Shown here piece by piece: positions 24,537 to 33,168 of a stretch of DNA of 64,000 nt. A program made the position numbers and the translations under genes. The notes beneath the pieces are model-generated. The model saw only the letters and a program-made list of their open reading frames with translations, was not told the DNA's origin and made no database searches. This DNA comes from Gimibacter soli. Its GTDB lineage: Bacteria; Pseudomonadota; Alphaproteobacteria; Sphingomonadales; Kordiimonadaceae. Within the stretch, counting starts at the first letter, position 1; every line of letters begins with the position of its first letter. Location: NCBI RefSeq assembly GCF_028463845.1, contig NZ_CP116805.1, positions 3,034,001 through 3,098,000 on the forward strand, in the 5' to 3' direction.

Positions 24537-26012
24537 TCAGAACAGGCTGCCCTGTCCGGCGGGTGGTTCCTTGCGCTTCGGTGCCGGTGCCGGTTTGGGC
24601 TTCGGGGCAGCAACGGACTTCGCGCCCGCCTCGCCGCCGTCGACCTGCATGCTAACAGACCCGTCCCGGAAACGCACATCGACACGGTCTCCGGCACCAA
24701 GCGAAGCCGCTGCCGTCACCGGCTGGCCATCAGCGTCCGTGACCATCGTATAGCCGCGCTCCAGCACCCGCTCGAACGACAGGCTTTCAAGGATTCGGCC
24801 CTGCGCCACCAGCCGTTCGCCAAGCCGGTCCAGCTTCGTGGCATAAGCCGGATTGAGCCGCGCCGAAACACTCGTCAGGCGTTCGTTCCGGTAGCGGATC
24901 GATTGCTTCAGCGACGACAGGCTGAGTGCCCCGACGAGCCGATTGAGCCGCGATTCCTGCGTGCGCGCCACGGCCATCAGGGCGCGCGGCAAGCGTTCCG
25001 AAAGCTCGTCACAGCGCTGGCTGGCGAGCCCCAGAAGATCGCGCGGCTTGGGCAGCGCGCGGGCCAGATGCGTCAGTCGCTCGCGTCGGTCGGTGATCAG
25101 CCGACCACGCTGGAACGCCAGCCGCTTGCCGAAATCGGCAAGCGTATAATCGAGATCGGCCTTCACCGGCACTGCCATCTCGGCCGCCCCCGTAGGGGTG
25201 GGTGCCCGCAGGTCGGAGGCGTAATCGATCAGCGTCGTATCGGTTTCGTGGCCCACCGCTGAAATCAGCGGAATGGTGCTTTCAGCCGCCGCCCGCACCA
25301 CGATTTCCTCGTTGAAGGCCCAGAGGTCCTCTATGGAGCCACCGCCGCGCGCCACGATCAGCAGATCGGGCCGGGGCACAGCACCCATGCCATCAATGGC
25401 ATTGAAACCCCGGATGGCTGCAGCCACCTGCCCCGCCGCACCCTCGCCCTGCACCAGCACAGGCCAGACAATCACATGGCGCGGGAAACGGTCGCTCAGC
25501 CGGTGCAGGATATCGCGGATTACCGCCCCCGTCGGCGACGTCACCACACCGATCACCTGCGGCAGATAGGGGATGGGCTTCTTGCGCGAAACCTCGAACA
25601 GGCCTTCGGCCGCCAGCTTCTTCTTGCGTTCCTCAAGAAGCGCCATCAGGGCGCCGGCGCCGGCTGGCTCCATTTTCTCGACGACCATCTGGTATTTGGA
25701 GCGGGCCGGGTATGTTGTCAGCTTGCCGGTGCAAACCACCTCAAGCCCGTCTTCGGGGTTAAAGGCAAGCTTGCGGGCCTGCCCCGCCCAGCAGACGCCG
25801 TCCATCACCGCATTCTCGTCCTTGAGGCCGAAATAAAGGTGGCCGGAAGCCGCGCGCTTGACACCCGAAAGCTCGCCGCGCACCCGCACATGGCCGAAGA
25901 TATCCTCGACCGTGCGCTTCAGATTGTTCGAAAGCTCGGAAACGGTGAAGGCATGGGCATTCGTCGCGTTTTCCGCGCCTTGGCCGCCCCAGCCTTCGTC
26001 ATCGTATCCCAT
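24537..26012 (-). CDS. xseA: Exodeoxyribonuclease VII large subunit
   Basis: A 491-residue protein. An OB-fold domain comes first (FGHVRVRGELSGVKRAASGHLYFGLKD), then the catalytic domain with the VVTSPTGAVIRDILHRL block and the DLLIVARGGGSIEDLWAFN and ISAVGHETDTTLIDYASDLRAPTP segments. A coiled-coil stalk and a Pro/Lys/Ala-rich tail follow. With the XseB small subunit (not in this window) it degrades single-stranded DNA into acid-soluble oligonucleotides. The start at 26012 is preceded by GGGGGAA. It is divergent from purD, a common alphaproteobacterial arrangement. Confidence 0.96.
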   Translation of the reverse strand: MGYDDEGWGGQGAENATNAHAFTVSELSNNLKRTVEDIFGHVRVRGELSGVKRAASGHLYFGLKDENAVMDGVCWAGQARKLAFNPEDGLEVVCTGKLTTYPARSKYQMVVEKMEPAGAGALMALLEERKKKLAAEGLFEVSRKKPIPYLPQVIGVVTSPTGAVIRDILHRLSDRFPRHVIVWPVLVQGEGAAGQVAAAIRGFNAIDGMGAVPRPDLLIVARGGGSIEDLWAFNEEIVVRAAAESTIPLISAVGHETDTTLIDYASDLRAPTPTGAAEMAVPVKADLDYTLADFGKRLAFQRGRLITDRRERLTHLARALPKPRDLLGLASQRCDELSERLPRALMAVARTQESRLNRLVGALSLSSLKQSIRYRNERLTSVSARLNPAYATKLDRLGERLVAQGRILESLSFERVLERGYTMVTDADGQPVTAAASLGAGDRVDVRFRDGSVSMQVDGGEAGAKSVAAPKPKPAPAPKRKEPPAGQGSLF

Positions 26013-26124
26013 TGCTGTCGTTCCCCCTTAAAGGCTTGAGTGATGGTGAACCTATGCTACAAGGGGCCGGCATTTCAAGCCCGGCGCGGCCTGCCGGGCT
26101 CTTTCAAGTCTGGCGAGGTGGCAT

Positions 26125-27408
26125 ATGAATATTCTTCTGATCGGATCGGGCGGCCGGGAACATGCGCTTGCCTGGAAAATCCGCCAGAGCCCGATGGTCG
26201 ATACGCTTTATGCCGCCCCCGGCAACGGCGGGATCGATGCCGTCGCCACCAATGCGGGTCTGGACGTAACCGACCATGCCGCCATCATCGCCTTCTGCCG
26301 CGAAATGGCCATCGAACTGGTTGTTGTCGGCCCCGAGGCACCGCTCGTTGCCGGCCTTGTCGATGACCTCCGCGCGGCAAACATCAAGGCCTTCGGGCCC
26401 ACCAAGGCGGCAGCCCAGCTTGAGGGTTCCAAAGGCTTCACCAAGGATATCTGCGCCCGCTACAACATCCCGACCGCCGCGTACAAGCGCTTCACGGACG
26501 TTGCCGCCGCCAAGGCCTATGTAACCGAGCAAGGCGCGCCTATCGTGATCAAGGCGGACGGCCTTGCCGCCGGCAAGGGCGTGATTGTCGCCATGACGCT
26601 CAAGGAAGCGCTTGAAGCCATCGACGATATGTTCAGCGGCGAGTTCGGCGACGCCGGCGCCGAAGTGGTCGTTGAAGCCTTCCTTGAAGGCGAGGAAGCC
26701 AGCTTCTTCGCGCTTTGCGACGGCAAAACGGCCCTCGCGCTTGCCACAGCACAAGACCACAAACGCGTGGGCGACGGCGACACCGGCCCCAACACCGGCG
26801 GCATGGGCGCCTATAGCCCCGCCCCCGTGATGACGCCTGCCCTGTGCGACCGCGTGATGGCGGAAATCATCGAGCCGACCGTGAAAGCCATGGCCGACAT
26901 GGGCCACCCCTATACGGGCGTTTTCTTCGCCGGGCTGATGATCACCGACAAAGGCCCGGAGCTGATCGAATATAACTGCCGCTTCGGCGACCCCGAATGC
27001 CAGGTCCTGATGACCCGCATGAAAAGCGACATCGTGCCGCTGCTCATGGCTGTGGCCACCGGCGACCTTTCGAACGCTGCCGTCGAATGGTCGGATGACC
27101 CTGCCCTCACCATCGTCATGGCCGCCAAGGGATACCCCGGCGCCTACCAGAAAGGCAGCGAGATCAAAGGGATCTCAGAAGCCGAAGGCAAAACCGGCGC
27201 TCATGTCTTCCACGCAGGCACCAAGGCGGAAGGCGGCCATGTGCTGGCCACCGGCGGCCGCGTGCTGAACGTAACAGCGACCGGCAAAACCGTTTCCGAA
27301 GCGCAGGCCAAGGCCTATGCCGCCGCCGATATCATCGACTGGCCCGAAGGCTTCTGCCGCCGCGACATCGGCTGGCGGGCGGTGGCGCGGGAACGCGGCG
27401 AAGCATAA
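26125..27408 (+). CDS. purD: Phosphoribosylamine-glycine ligase
   Basis: A 427-residue ATP-grasp enzyme. The N-terminal nucleotide-binding start is [18 protein letters not shown]. The ATP-grasp core includes [15 protein letters not shown] and [14 protein letters not shown], and [13 protein letters not shown] is the metal-binding signature. It ligates glycine to phosphoribosylamine, giving GAR in purine synthesis. Start ATG follows GGCGAGGTGGCAT. A perfect inverted repeat 11 bases after the stop may end the transcript. Confidence 0.97.
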   Translation: MNILLIGSGGREHALAWKIRQSPMVDTLYAAPGNGGIDAVATNAGLDVTDHAAIIAFCREMAIELVVVGPEAPLVAGLVDDLRAANIKAFGPTKAAAQLEGSKGFTKDICARYNIPTAAYKRFTDVAAAKAYVTEQGAPIVIKADGLAAGKGVIVAMTLKEALEAIDDMFSGEFGDAGAEVVVEAFLEGEEASFFALCDGKTALALATAQDHKRVGDGDTGPNTGGMGAYSPAPVMTPALCDRVMAEIIEPTVKAMADMGHPYTGVFFAGLMITDKGPELIEYNCRFGDPECQVLMTRMKSDIVPLLMAVATGDLSNAAVEWSDDPALTIVMAAKGYPGAYQKGSEIKGISEAEGKTGAHVFHAGTKAEGGHVLATGGRVLNVTATGKTVSEAQAKAYAAADIIDWPEGFCRRDIGWRAVARERGEA

Positions 27409-27418
27409 GCCACCAATA

Positions 27419-27441
27419 GCATTTGCGCACACTGCAAATGC
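27419..27441. repeat. Inverted repeat between purD and the K+/H+ antiporter
   Basis: GCATTTGC-GCACACT-GCAAATGC is a perfect eight-base inverted repeat. It has no T-run, so it is not a classical terminator. It could be a Rho-assisted 3' hairpin for purD or an operator for the antiporter, 73 bases downstream. Confidence 0.5.
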
Positions 27442-27513
27442 CCGGTAGATCATAAGGTAAGAGGCCGCCACGCATCTGGCGCAGGTGGCCCGCAACCGAA
27501 CAGCCGGGGCCTT

Positions 27514-29325
27514 ATGATCGACGCCATCAACATTGGCATCCTTGTCGTATCGCTTTTGATCGTGATCGCCGTATTCACGAGCCTCTTCAGCTCGCGCTTC
27601 GGTGCCCCGCTGCTGCTTGTCTTCCTTGGCGTCGGCCTGCTGGCCGGCGAAGACGGGCTTCTTGGCATCCAATTCGACAATGCGGCGACGGCCTACTTCA
27701 TCGGCTCCATCGCGCTTGCGCTGATCCTCTTTGACAGCGGGTTCGAAACAAAGCTCGCGAGCTTCAAGATCGCCGCCACGCCTGCCATCACGCTAGCCAC
27801 CGCCGGGGTATTGCTGACCACCGGCATCATGGGCGCGGCTGTGCATTATCTGTTTGATCTGCCTTGGCTTCTCGCCCTCCTTTGCGGCGCGATTGTAAGC
27901 TCCACGGACGCCGCTGCCGTCTTCTTCCTGTTGCGGCTGGGTGGCATCCATTTGCGTGATCGGATGCAATCCACCATCGAGGTGGAATCGGGCTCGAACG
28001 ACCCGATGGCCATCTTCCTCACCATCATGCTCGTGGAGCTGATTGCCGCCCCCGCGGGCGAGACGCACACGGCATGGAGCTTCGTGCAGATCCTGTTCCA
28101 GCAGATCGGTTTCGGTATCGCACTTGGCGTCGGCGGCGGGCTTGTGATTGTCGAGCTTGTGAACCGCGTGAAGCTTGATGCGGCCCTTTACCCCATCGTG
28201 CTTCTGGGCTCGGCACTCGCTCTGTTCGGGCTTGTCGGCACGCTTGGTGGCAGCGCCTTCCTCGCCGTTTATGTAGCAGGGCTGTATGCGGGGAACGTGC
28301 CGCTCCGGAACGCCGGATCGCTCCGCCGCTTCCAGCGTGTGACCACATGGCTGGCGCAAATCGGCATGTTCCTCACGCTGGGGCTTTTGGCCACGCCGTC
28401 CGAATTCGGCGTCGTGCTGGTGCCTGCACTTGTTTTGACGGTCATCCTGATTTTCATTGCCCGCCCTGTGGCCGTATGGGCCTGCATGTGGTTCTTCGAT
28501 TTCAGCCGGGCCGACATCACCTTCATGTCGTGGGTGGGCCTGCGCGGGGCGGTGTCGATCCTCCTCGCCATCGTGCCGCTTCTGGCTGGTATCGAAGGCG
28601 CGCAGATGGTGTTCAATGCCACTTTCATCGTGGTGATGGCTTCGCTGGCTATCCAGGGCTGGAGCATCGGCCCGGTGGCCCGGTGGCTGAAGGTGACCGT
28701 ACCCCCGCGCGAAGGCCCGGTGGAGCGGATCGACCTGCCCTTGCCCGTGGAAACCGATCAGGAAATCCTTGTTTACAAGGTCCATCCCCAAAGCCGGGTC
28801 GCCAAGGGCGAGCTGATCCCGCGCTGGGCCATGCCGTCCCTGATCTTGCGGGACCGGCAACTGCTGCAGTCCCACATGGCCGGCAACATCAAGGCGGGCG
28901 ATCACCTTTATGTCGTCACCGCACCCGGCCGGGCCGGGCTTCTGGACCAGCTTTTCGCCGGGCCTGCTGCGGACGACCATGACCGTGACCTGTTCGGGGA
29001 CTTCATCCTGTCGCCTGATGCGCTGCTCGCCGATGTTGCCCGGCTATATGGCTTCCCGCTCAAGAAAGGCGACGAGGAAGTGACCGTCGCCGGCGCCATC
29101 AAGCGCGAACATCACGGCCTTCTGGAACGCGCCGACCGGGTCGCCTACGGCCCGGTGGACCTGATCGTCCGTCATGTCGACGACCGCCACCGCATCACGG
29201 AGGTTGGCCTGTCGCTTGATGCCGACGACCTGTCCCCTAAACCGATTGTTAAGGACGGGCTGCTAGACCGCTTGAAGGCAAACCTCGCGGCCCGGCGCAA
29301 ACAGCGCGGCAGCGAGGACAAATAA
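27514..29325 (+). CDS. K+/H+ antiporter, CPA1 family (NhaP2/CvrA-like)
   Basis: A 603-residue protein. About 12-13 membrane helices occupy residues 1-385, with the cation/proton antiporter core GAIVSSTDAAAVFFLLR and IEVESGSNDPMAIFLT containing the conserved Asp residues. After the membrane part come a TrkA-C-like regulatory domain (EILVYKVHPQSRVAKGELIP) and a CorC/HlyC-type domain (LLADVARLYGFPLKKGDEEV). This order matches NhaP2/CvrA potassium/proton antiporters that protect against potassium overload and regulate cell volume. GGGG lies six bases before ATG at 27514. The hydroxylase gene starts 13 bases after its stop. Confidence 0.92.
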   Translation: MIDAINIGILVVSLLIVIAVFTSLFSSRFGAPLLLVFLGVGLLAGEDGLLGIQFDNAATAYFIGSIALALILFDSGFETKLASFKIAATPAITLATAGVLLTTGIMGAAVHYLFDLPWLLALLCGAIVSSTDAAAVFFLLRLGGIHLRDRMQSTIEVESGSNDPMAIFLTIMLVELIAAPAGETHTAWSFVQILFQQIGFGIALGVGGGLVIVELVNRVKLDAALYPIVLLGSALALFGLVGTLGGSAFLAVYVAGLYAGNVPLRNAGSLRRFQRVTTWLAQIGMFLTLGLLATPSEFGVVLVPALVLTVILIFIARPVAVWACMWFFDFSRADITFMSWVGLRGAVSILLAIVPLLAGIEGAQMVFNATFIVVMASLAIQGWSIGPVARWLKVTVPPREGPVERIDLPLPVETDQEILVYKVHPQSRVAKGELIPRWAMPSLILRDRQLLQSHMAGNIKAGDHLYVVTAPGRAGLLDQLFAGPAADDHDRDLFGDFILSPDALLADVARLYGFPLKKGDEEVTVAGAIKREHHGLLERADRVAYGPVDLIVRHVDDRHRITEVGLSLDADDLSPKPIVKDGLLDRLKANLAARRKQRGSEDK

Positions 29326-29338
29326 GGCGAGACGGCAT

Positions 29339-30169
29339 ATGGACCTGATGATTGCAGGATGGGAACGGCTGGAAGGCGCGACACTCGACCTGCTGCTGGC
29401 GGCCTGTTTCTTCGTACCGCTCGGGCTCCTCGTCAACTGGCGCAGGCTGCGCGCCGGGATCGCCCCTTTAAGGGAAGAAACACGGTTCAATCTCACCGTC
29501 TTTGCCATCGACGTCCTGTTTGTGACGCCGATTATCGTGATGCTCGTGTATCAGATGCGGCTGGCCATGCCGGATAGCCTGATCCCCGGCCTGACGCCCG
29601 AAACCTATGCGCTAATCGGCATTCCCCTGACGGCGTTTCTGGCGGTTTTCGCAGGTGACGCGACCAGCTATTTCCGGCACCGGCTGGAACACAGCAGGCT
29701 ATTGTGGCCCGCGCATGTGATGCATCACAGCGACCGCGCCATGACGTTTCTCGCGATCTTCCGCTTTCATCCGGTGAACCGGCTGACCACTGCCCTGATC
29801 GACGGCTTTGTGCTTGCGGCCCTCGGCTTCCCGGCATGGGCCGTCGTCATCAACAGCCTTGTCCGGCACTATTATGGCATGTTCATCCATGCCGACCTGC
29901 CTTGGACCTACGGCCCGCTCGGGCGCTTCTTCGTTTCACCTGCCATGCACCGCTGGCATCATGTTCGGGAAGGGGCAGGCGTCGGCAGCAATTTCGCGAC
30001 CGTCTTTTCGATCTTCGACCAGCTTTTCGGCACCTATTATGTGCCCGGCCCCTGCCGCGAGCCGCTGGGCGTGACCGAGGCCGCTGGCAAAGGCGTTTCC
30101 GGCCAGCTGGCGCACCCGATCAGGATCTGGAGCCGCGCACTGACCCCTCGCCGTCCCGAAGAGGCTTGA
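29339..30169 (+). CDS. Fatty-acid hydroxylase / sterol desaturase family membrane enzyme
   Basis: A 276-residue membrane protein with the eight-histidine di-iron pattern: FRHRLEHSRLLWPAHVMHHSD, then HYYGMFIHADLP and HRWHHV. Four membrane helices precede or flank these motifs. Such enzymes use oxygen and an electron donor to hydroxylate or desaturate lipids. The substrate is not readable; hopanoid, carotenoid, sphingolipid and fatty acid are all possible. It follows the antiporter by 13 bases and is likely co-transcribed. The end of the gene is convergent with the histidine kinase. Confidence 0.88.
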   Translation: MDLMIAGWERLEGATLDLLLAACFFVPLGLLVNWRRLRAGIAPLREETRFNLTVFAIDVLFVTPIIVMLVYQMRLAMPDSLIPGLTPETYALIGIPLTAFLAVFAGDATSYFRHRLEHSRLLWPAHVMHHSDRAMTFLAIFRFHPVNRLTTALIDGFVLAALGFPAWAVVINSLVRHYYGMFIHADLPWTYGPLGRFFVSPAMHRWHHVREGAGVGSNFATVFSIFDQLFGTYYVPGPCREPLGVTEAAGKGVSGQLAHPIRIWSRALTPRRPEEA

Positions 30170-30177
30170 CCCGCCGC

Positions 30178-31695
30178 CTACTGCTGTTCGTGCTTGGATT
30201 TCTTGGGCTTCACCTTGTCGCCCGGGAAAACAACGCTGATCGAGGTGCCGACACGCGGCACGCTGTCGATCCCGACCGTTGCCCCCATCTTGTCAGCAAA
30301 GGCGATCACCAGCGGCAGGCCGAGGCCCGAGCCTTCATGGTTGCGGGCAAGGCCACTGTCCACTTGCCCGAAGGGCCGCTTGGCGACACGGATTTCATCC
30401 GCCGTCATGCCGATGCCGGTATCTTCCACAATCAGCGCCGCACCGCGGCCGAGGGTGCGTTCGAACTTCAGGGTTACCGTGCCGCCGGCTTCGGTGAATT
30501 TCACGGCGTTCGACAGCAGGTTGAGGCATATCTGCCGGAACAGGCGTTCGTCCGCTTCCACATAGATGCTGTCGTCGATATCGCGCACCAGCGTGACGCC
30601 GCCGTTTTCGGCGCGCTGCTCCATCAGGTGCGTGACCAGATCGAAGCTTTCAACCGGATCGATCCAGGTAAGCGAAGCTTCCAGTCGGCCGGCCTCCACC
30701 TTCGACAGATCGAGGATATCGTTGATGATGGACAGGAGGTGCGTGCCGCTGTTGTGGATATCGCGGGCATATTCGGCATAGCGGGCCATGCCAATCGGCC
30801 CCAACATCTGTTCGGCCAGAATCTCCGAGAAGCCGAGAATGGCATTGAGCGGCGTCCTGAGCTCATGGCTCATGTTCGCCAGGAACTCGGATTTCGCGCG
30901 ATTGGCGATCTCGGCCGTGTCGCGGCTGCGGGCCAGTTCCTGCGCCTGCACGATGTCTTCGGTCACGTCGCGACCGATCAGCAACAGCACCGGTTCCGGC
31001 GCGGTTTCGATCTTCTGGGCGAAGAGGCGGAAATGGCGGATCACATTGCCACGCGCCAGCACGGTGGCTGGCACATCGGTCATCGAAGCCGTCATCTTCA
31101 GCTCTTCCGAGAAGCGGCTGTTGAACATGGGATCTGCCCACATGCAGATTTCCTCGGCCGTCTTGCCGATCACGTCGTCGCGCCGGCGGCCAAGGACATT
31201 GAGGAAACTGGGGTTAACATCAAGGAAGCGACCGTCCTTGAGGCTGGATAGCGACATGGCATCGGGCATCAGGCGAAAGACATTACGGAACAAGGCTTCC
31301 GAACGTGCCCGCCCTTCGCGCTCCTGCACTGTCTCAGTTACATCCGTGATGCTGCAGACAACAGCCTTGCGACCACCCCACAGCGTGGCGCGGGGGCCAC
31401 AAGAAAGCCAGCGCAGGCGATTCTCGCCGTCGATCACCCTGATTTCATGGAAGCCGGCACCAGCATCACAACCATCAGGTGACAGGATCGCATCTAACCC
31501 GTCGGCGTCTTCAGGATGGACCCAGCGGCGCAGATCGACGTCCGCCAGCTTCCGTCCACCGGCCTGCAGCCCGAGAATTTCATAGAGGCGCCCATTGGCA
31601 AAAAGCACCGCATCTTCCGATACGACCAGAATGCCTTCAGCAAGTGAATCGAGAAGGACGGCGAGACCGTCCCTGAATTCCAGCTCGATCGACAC
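30178..31695 (-). CDS. PAS-PAS sensor histidine kinase (orphan)
   Basis: A 505-residue kinase. There are two PAS domains (LLDSLAEGILVVSEDAVLF and VFRLMPDAMSLSSLKDGRF starting the two), then the HisKA phospho-acceptor box FLANMSHELRTPLNAILGFS. The ATPase domain shows N-box LNLLSNAVKFTEAGG, VEDTGIGM and GSGLGLPLVIAFA. No membrane segment is seen, so it is probably cytoplasmic. I chose GTG at 31695 because GGGGGAG lies at the right distance; a longer open frame to 32034 lacks a ribosome-binding site and covers the divergent promoter. No response regulator is adjacent. It is divergent from the RND efflux operon, which may be a downstream target (inference). Confidence 0.88.
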   Translation of the reverse strand: MSIELEFRDGLAVLLDSLAEGILVVSEDAVLFANGRLYEILGLQAGGRKLADVDLRRWVHPEDADGLDAILSPDGCDAGAGFHEIRVIDGENRLRWLSCGPRATLWGGRKAVVCSITDVTETVQEREGRARSEALFRNVFRLMPDAMSLSSLKDGRFLDVNPSFLNVLGRRRDDVIGKTAEEICMWADPMFNSRFSEELKMTASMTDVPATVLARGNVIRHFRLFAQKIETAPEPVLLLIGRDVTEDIVQAQELARSRDTAEIANRAKSEFLANMSHELRTPLNAILGFSEILAEQMLGPIGMARYAEYARDIHNSGTHLLSIINDILDLSKVEAGRLEASLTWIDPVESFDLVTHLMEQRAENGGVTLVRDIDDSIYVEADERLFRQICLNLLSNAVKFTEAGGTVTLKFERTLGRGAALIVEDTGIGMTADEIRVAKRPFGQVDSGLARNHEGSGLGLPLVIAFADKMGATVGIDSVPRVGTSISVVFPGDKVKPKKSKHEQQ

Positions 31696-31863
31696 AATAC
31701 TCCCCCGGAAAGGGTTGGCGCAGGAGCGGTTTGAAAATTCGGAACCGCCCAGTGCAACATCATAGAAAGACTTGGGGTTTAAGGGAAGCACGAACATGAC
31801 AACGGTTACGATAGGGCATACATCGGACTGATATAGTCCCGCCCCGACATTTAGCCGTGACAT

Positions 31864-31920
31864 GTATATAGATTTGATATATACCTGCTGACATAAACAA
31901 CAGGGCTCGAAAAAGAGCCC
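31864..31920. promoter_or_regulatory. Palindromes in the promoter region of the RND efflux operon
   Basis: GTATAT-AGATTTGAT-ATATAC (31864-31884) is an AT-rich inverted repeat. GGGCTC-GAAAAA-GAGCCC (31903-31920) is a GC-rich hairpin. The ATG-proximal hairpin ends 24 bases before the GTG of the adaptor gene. The AT-rich one resembles a TetR-family operator in size and place; no TetR gene is adjacent. Confidence 0.45.
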
Positions 31921-31944
31921 GCAAACAGCGAAAGCGAGGACACA

Positions 31945-33153
31945 GTGAGGAAGATTCTCAAAGTCGCAGCACCTATCGCGGTGCTGGTGGCTGGTGTGGC
32001 AGCATTCCAGATTCTGGATGCCACCAAGCCGCAACCCGAAAAAAACGAAGACAAGCCCCGCCCGACGTCACTTTATGTCGATGAAGTGCGCTCTGAAACC
32101 GTGACCGTCGGCGTGAAAACGCAAGGCGAAGTCAGCGCAAAAACGCAGATCGACCTGATCCCGCAGGTTTCAGGCCGTATTGTGAAGGTTTCGGACGCGT
32201 TCGCGGCTGGCGGCACCTTCCGTCCGGGCGATGTTCTGGTCCAGATCGACCCCGCGGACTATGAGCTGGCGGTGACCCGCGCCCGCGCCCGCATCGCCGA
32301 AGCGCGCGTGAAGCTCGATCAGGAACTGGCCGACGCCGAAATCAAGCAGAAGCAGTGGAAAGACTGGGTGAAGGACGGCGAGCCGACCCCGCTGGCGCTG
32401 AACAAGCCGCAGGTCGCTGAAGCCGAAGCCAAGCTCCGCGCTGCTGAAGCCGATCTGGCCGAAGCGCAGCTTGCCCTCAGCCGTACCCGCATCACCGTGC
32501 CCTTCAATGGCCGTGTGGTTGCCCGCAACATCGGCGTTGGCCAGGTGGTGAATGCCGGCACCTCGATCGGCCGCGTGTTCGCGACCGATGTTGTCGAAAT
32601 CAAGCTGCCGCTGACCGACAGCCAGATTGCCGAACTCGGCCTGCCGATCGGCTTCAACGCCAACACCAACAACCCCGCGCCGGTTGTTACCCTTTCGGCA
32701 ACGCTTGGCGGTCGCCAGCATGTCTGGGAAGGCTCGCTTGTCCGCACGCTTGCCGACGTCGACAAAGACACCCGCCTGATCTACGCGGTCGCTGAAGTTC
32801 AGGACCCTTATGGCAAAAGCGCCGATATGGGCATGCCGCTTGCGGTTGGCCTTTTCGTGAACGCTGAAATCGCCGGCACCAGCTCGCGGGCAGCCCTTGT
32901 GATGCCCCGCGTGGCGCTCCGTGGTGAAGACAAGGTCTATGTCATCAACAAGGATGACAAGCTTGAAATCCGCCCGGTGGAGATCGTTTCCACGTCGGTC
33001 GACACGCTGCTTGTCTCCGAAGGCGTTGCAGCCGGTGAACGCGTTGTCGTGTCGCCCGTGCATTCGGCCTTCGATGGCATGCATGTTGTGCCCATCATCC
33101 GCACCGTGGAAAACGAGTCGGCCGCAGAATCCGCCACTGTTGCGTCGCGCTGA
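31945..33153 (+). CDS. RND efflux periplasmic adaptor subunit
   Basis: A 402-residue membrane-fusion protein. An N-terminal anchor helix is followed by the lipoyl half-motif IPQVSGRIVKV... FRPGDVLVQIDPADYE, an alpha-hairpin rich in A/E/K (about residues 110-175), and the second half TVPFNGRVVARNIGVGQVV with beta-barrel. The start codon is GTG at 31945, with GAGGA five bases upstream. It bridges an inner-membrane RND pump to an outer-membrane channel; the channel gene is not in the window. The permease follows 15 bases downstream. Confidence 0.93.
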   Translation: MRKILKVAAPIAVLVAGVAAFQILDATKPQPEKNEDKPRPTSLYVDEVRSETVTVGVKTQGEVSAKTQIDLIPQVSGRIVKVSDAFAAGGTFRPGDVLVQIDPADYELAVTRARARIAEARVKLDQELADAEIKQKQWKDWVKDGEPTPLALNKPQVAEAEAKLRAAEADLAEAQLALSRTRITVPFNGRVVARNIGVGQVVNAGTSIGRVFATDVVEIKLPLTDSQIAELGLPIGFNANTNNPAPVVTLSATLGGRQHVWEGSLVRTLADVDKDTRLIYAVAEVQDPYGKSADMGMPLAVGLFVNAEIAGTSSRAALVMPRVALRGEDKVYVINKDDKLEIRPVEIVSTSVDTLLVSEGVAAGERVVVSPVHSAFDGMHVVPIIRTVENESAAESATVASR

Positions 33154-33168
33154 TAGGGGGACCGCATC

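Noticed and set aside
30178-32034. 618-codon version of the histidine kinase
   Set aside because: The extra N-terminal part is Cys-rich, lacks a ribosome-binding site and covers the promoter region of the RND operon. GTG at 31695 has a strong GGGGGAG.
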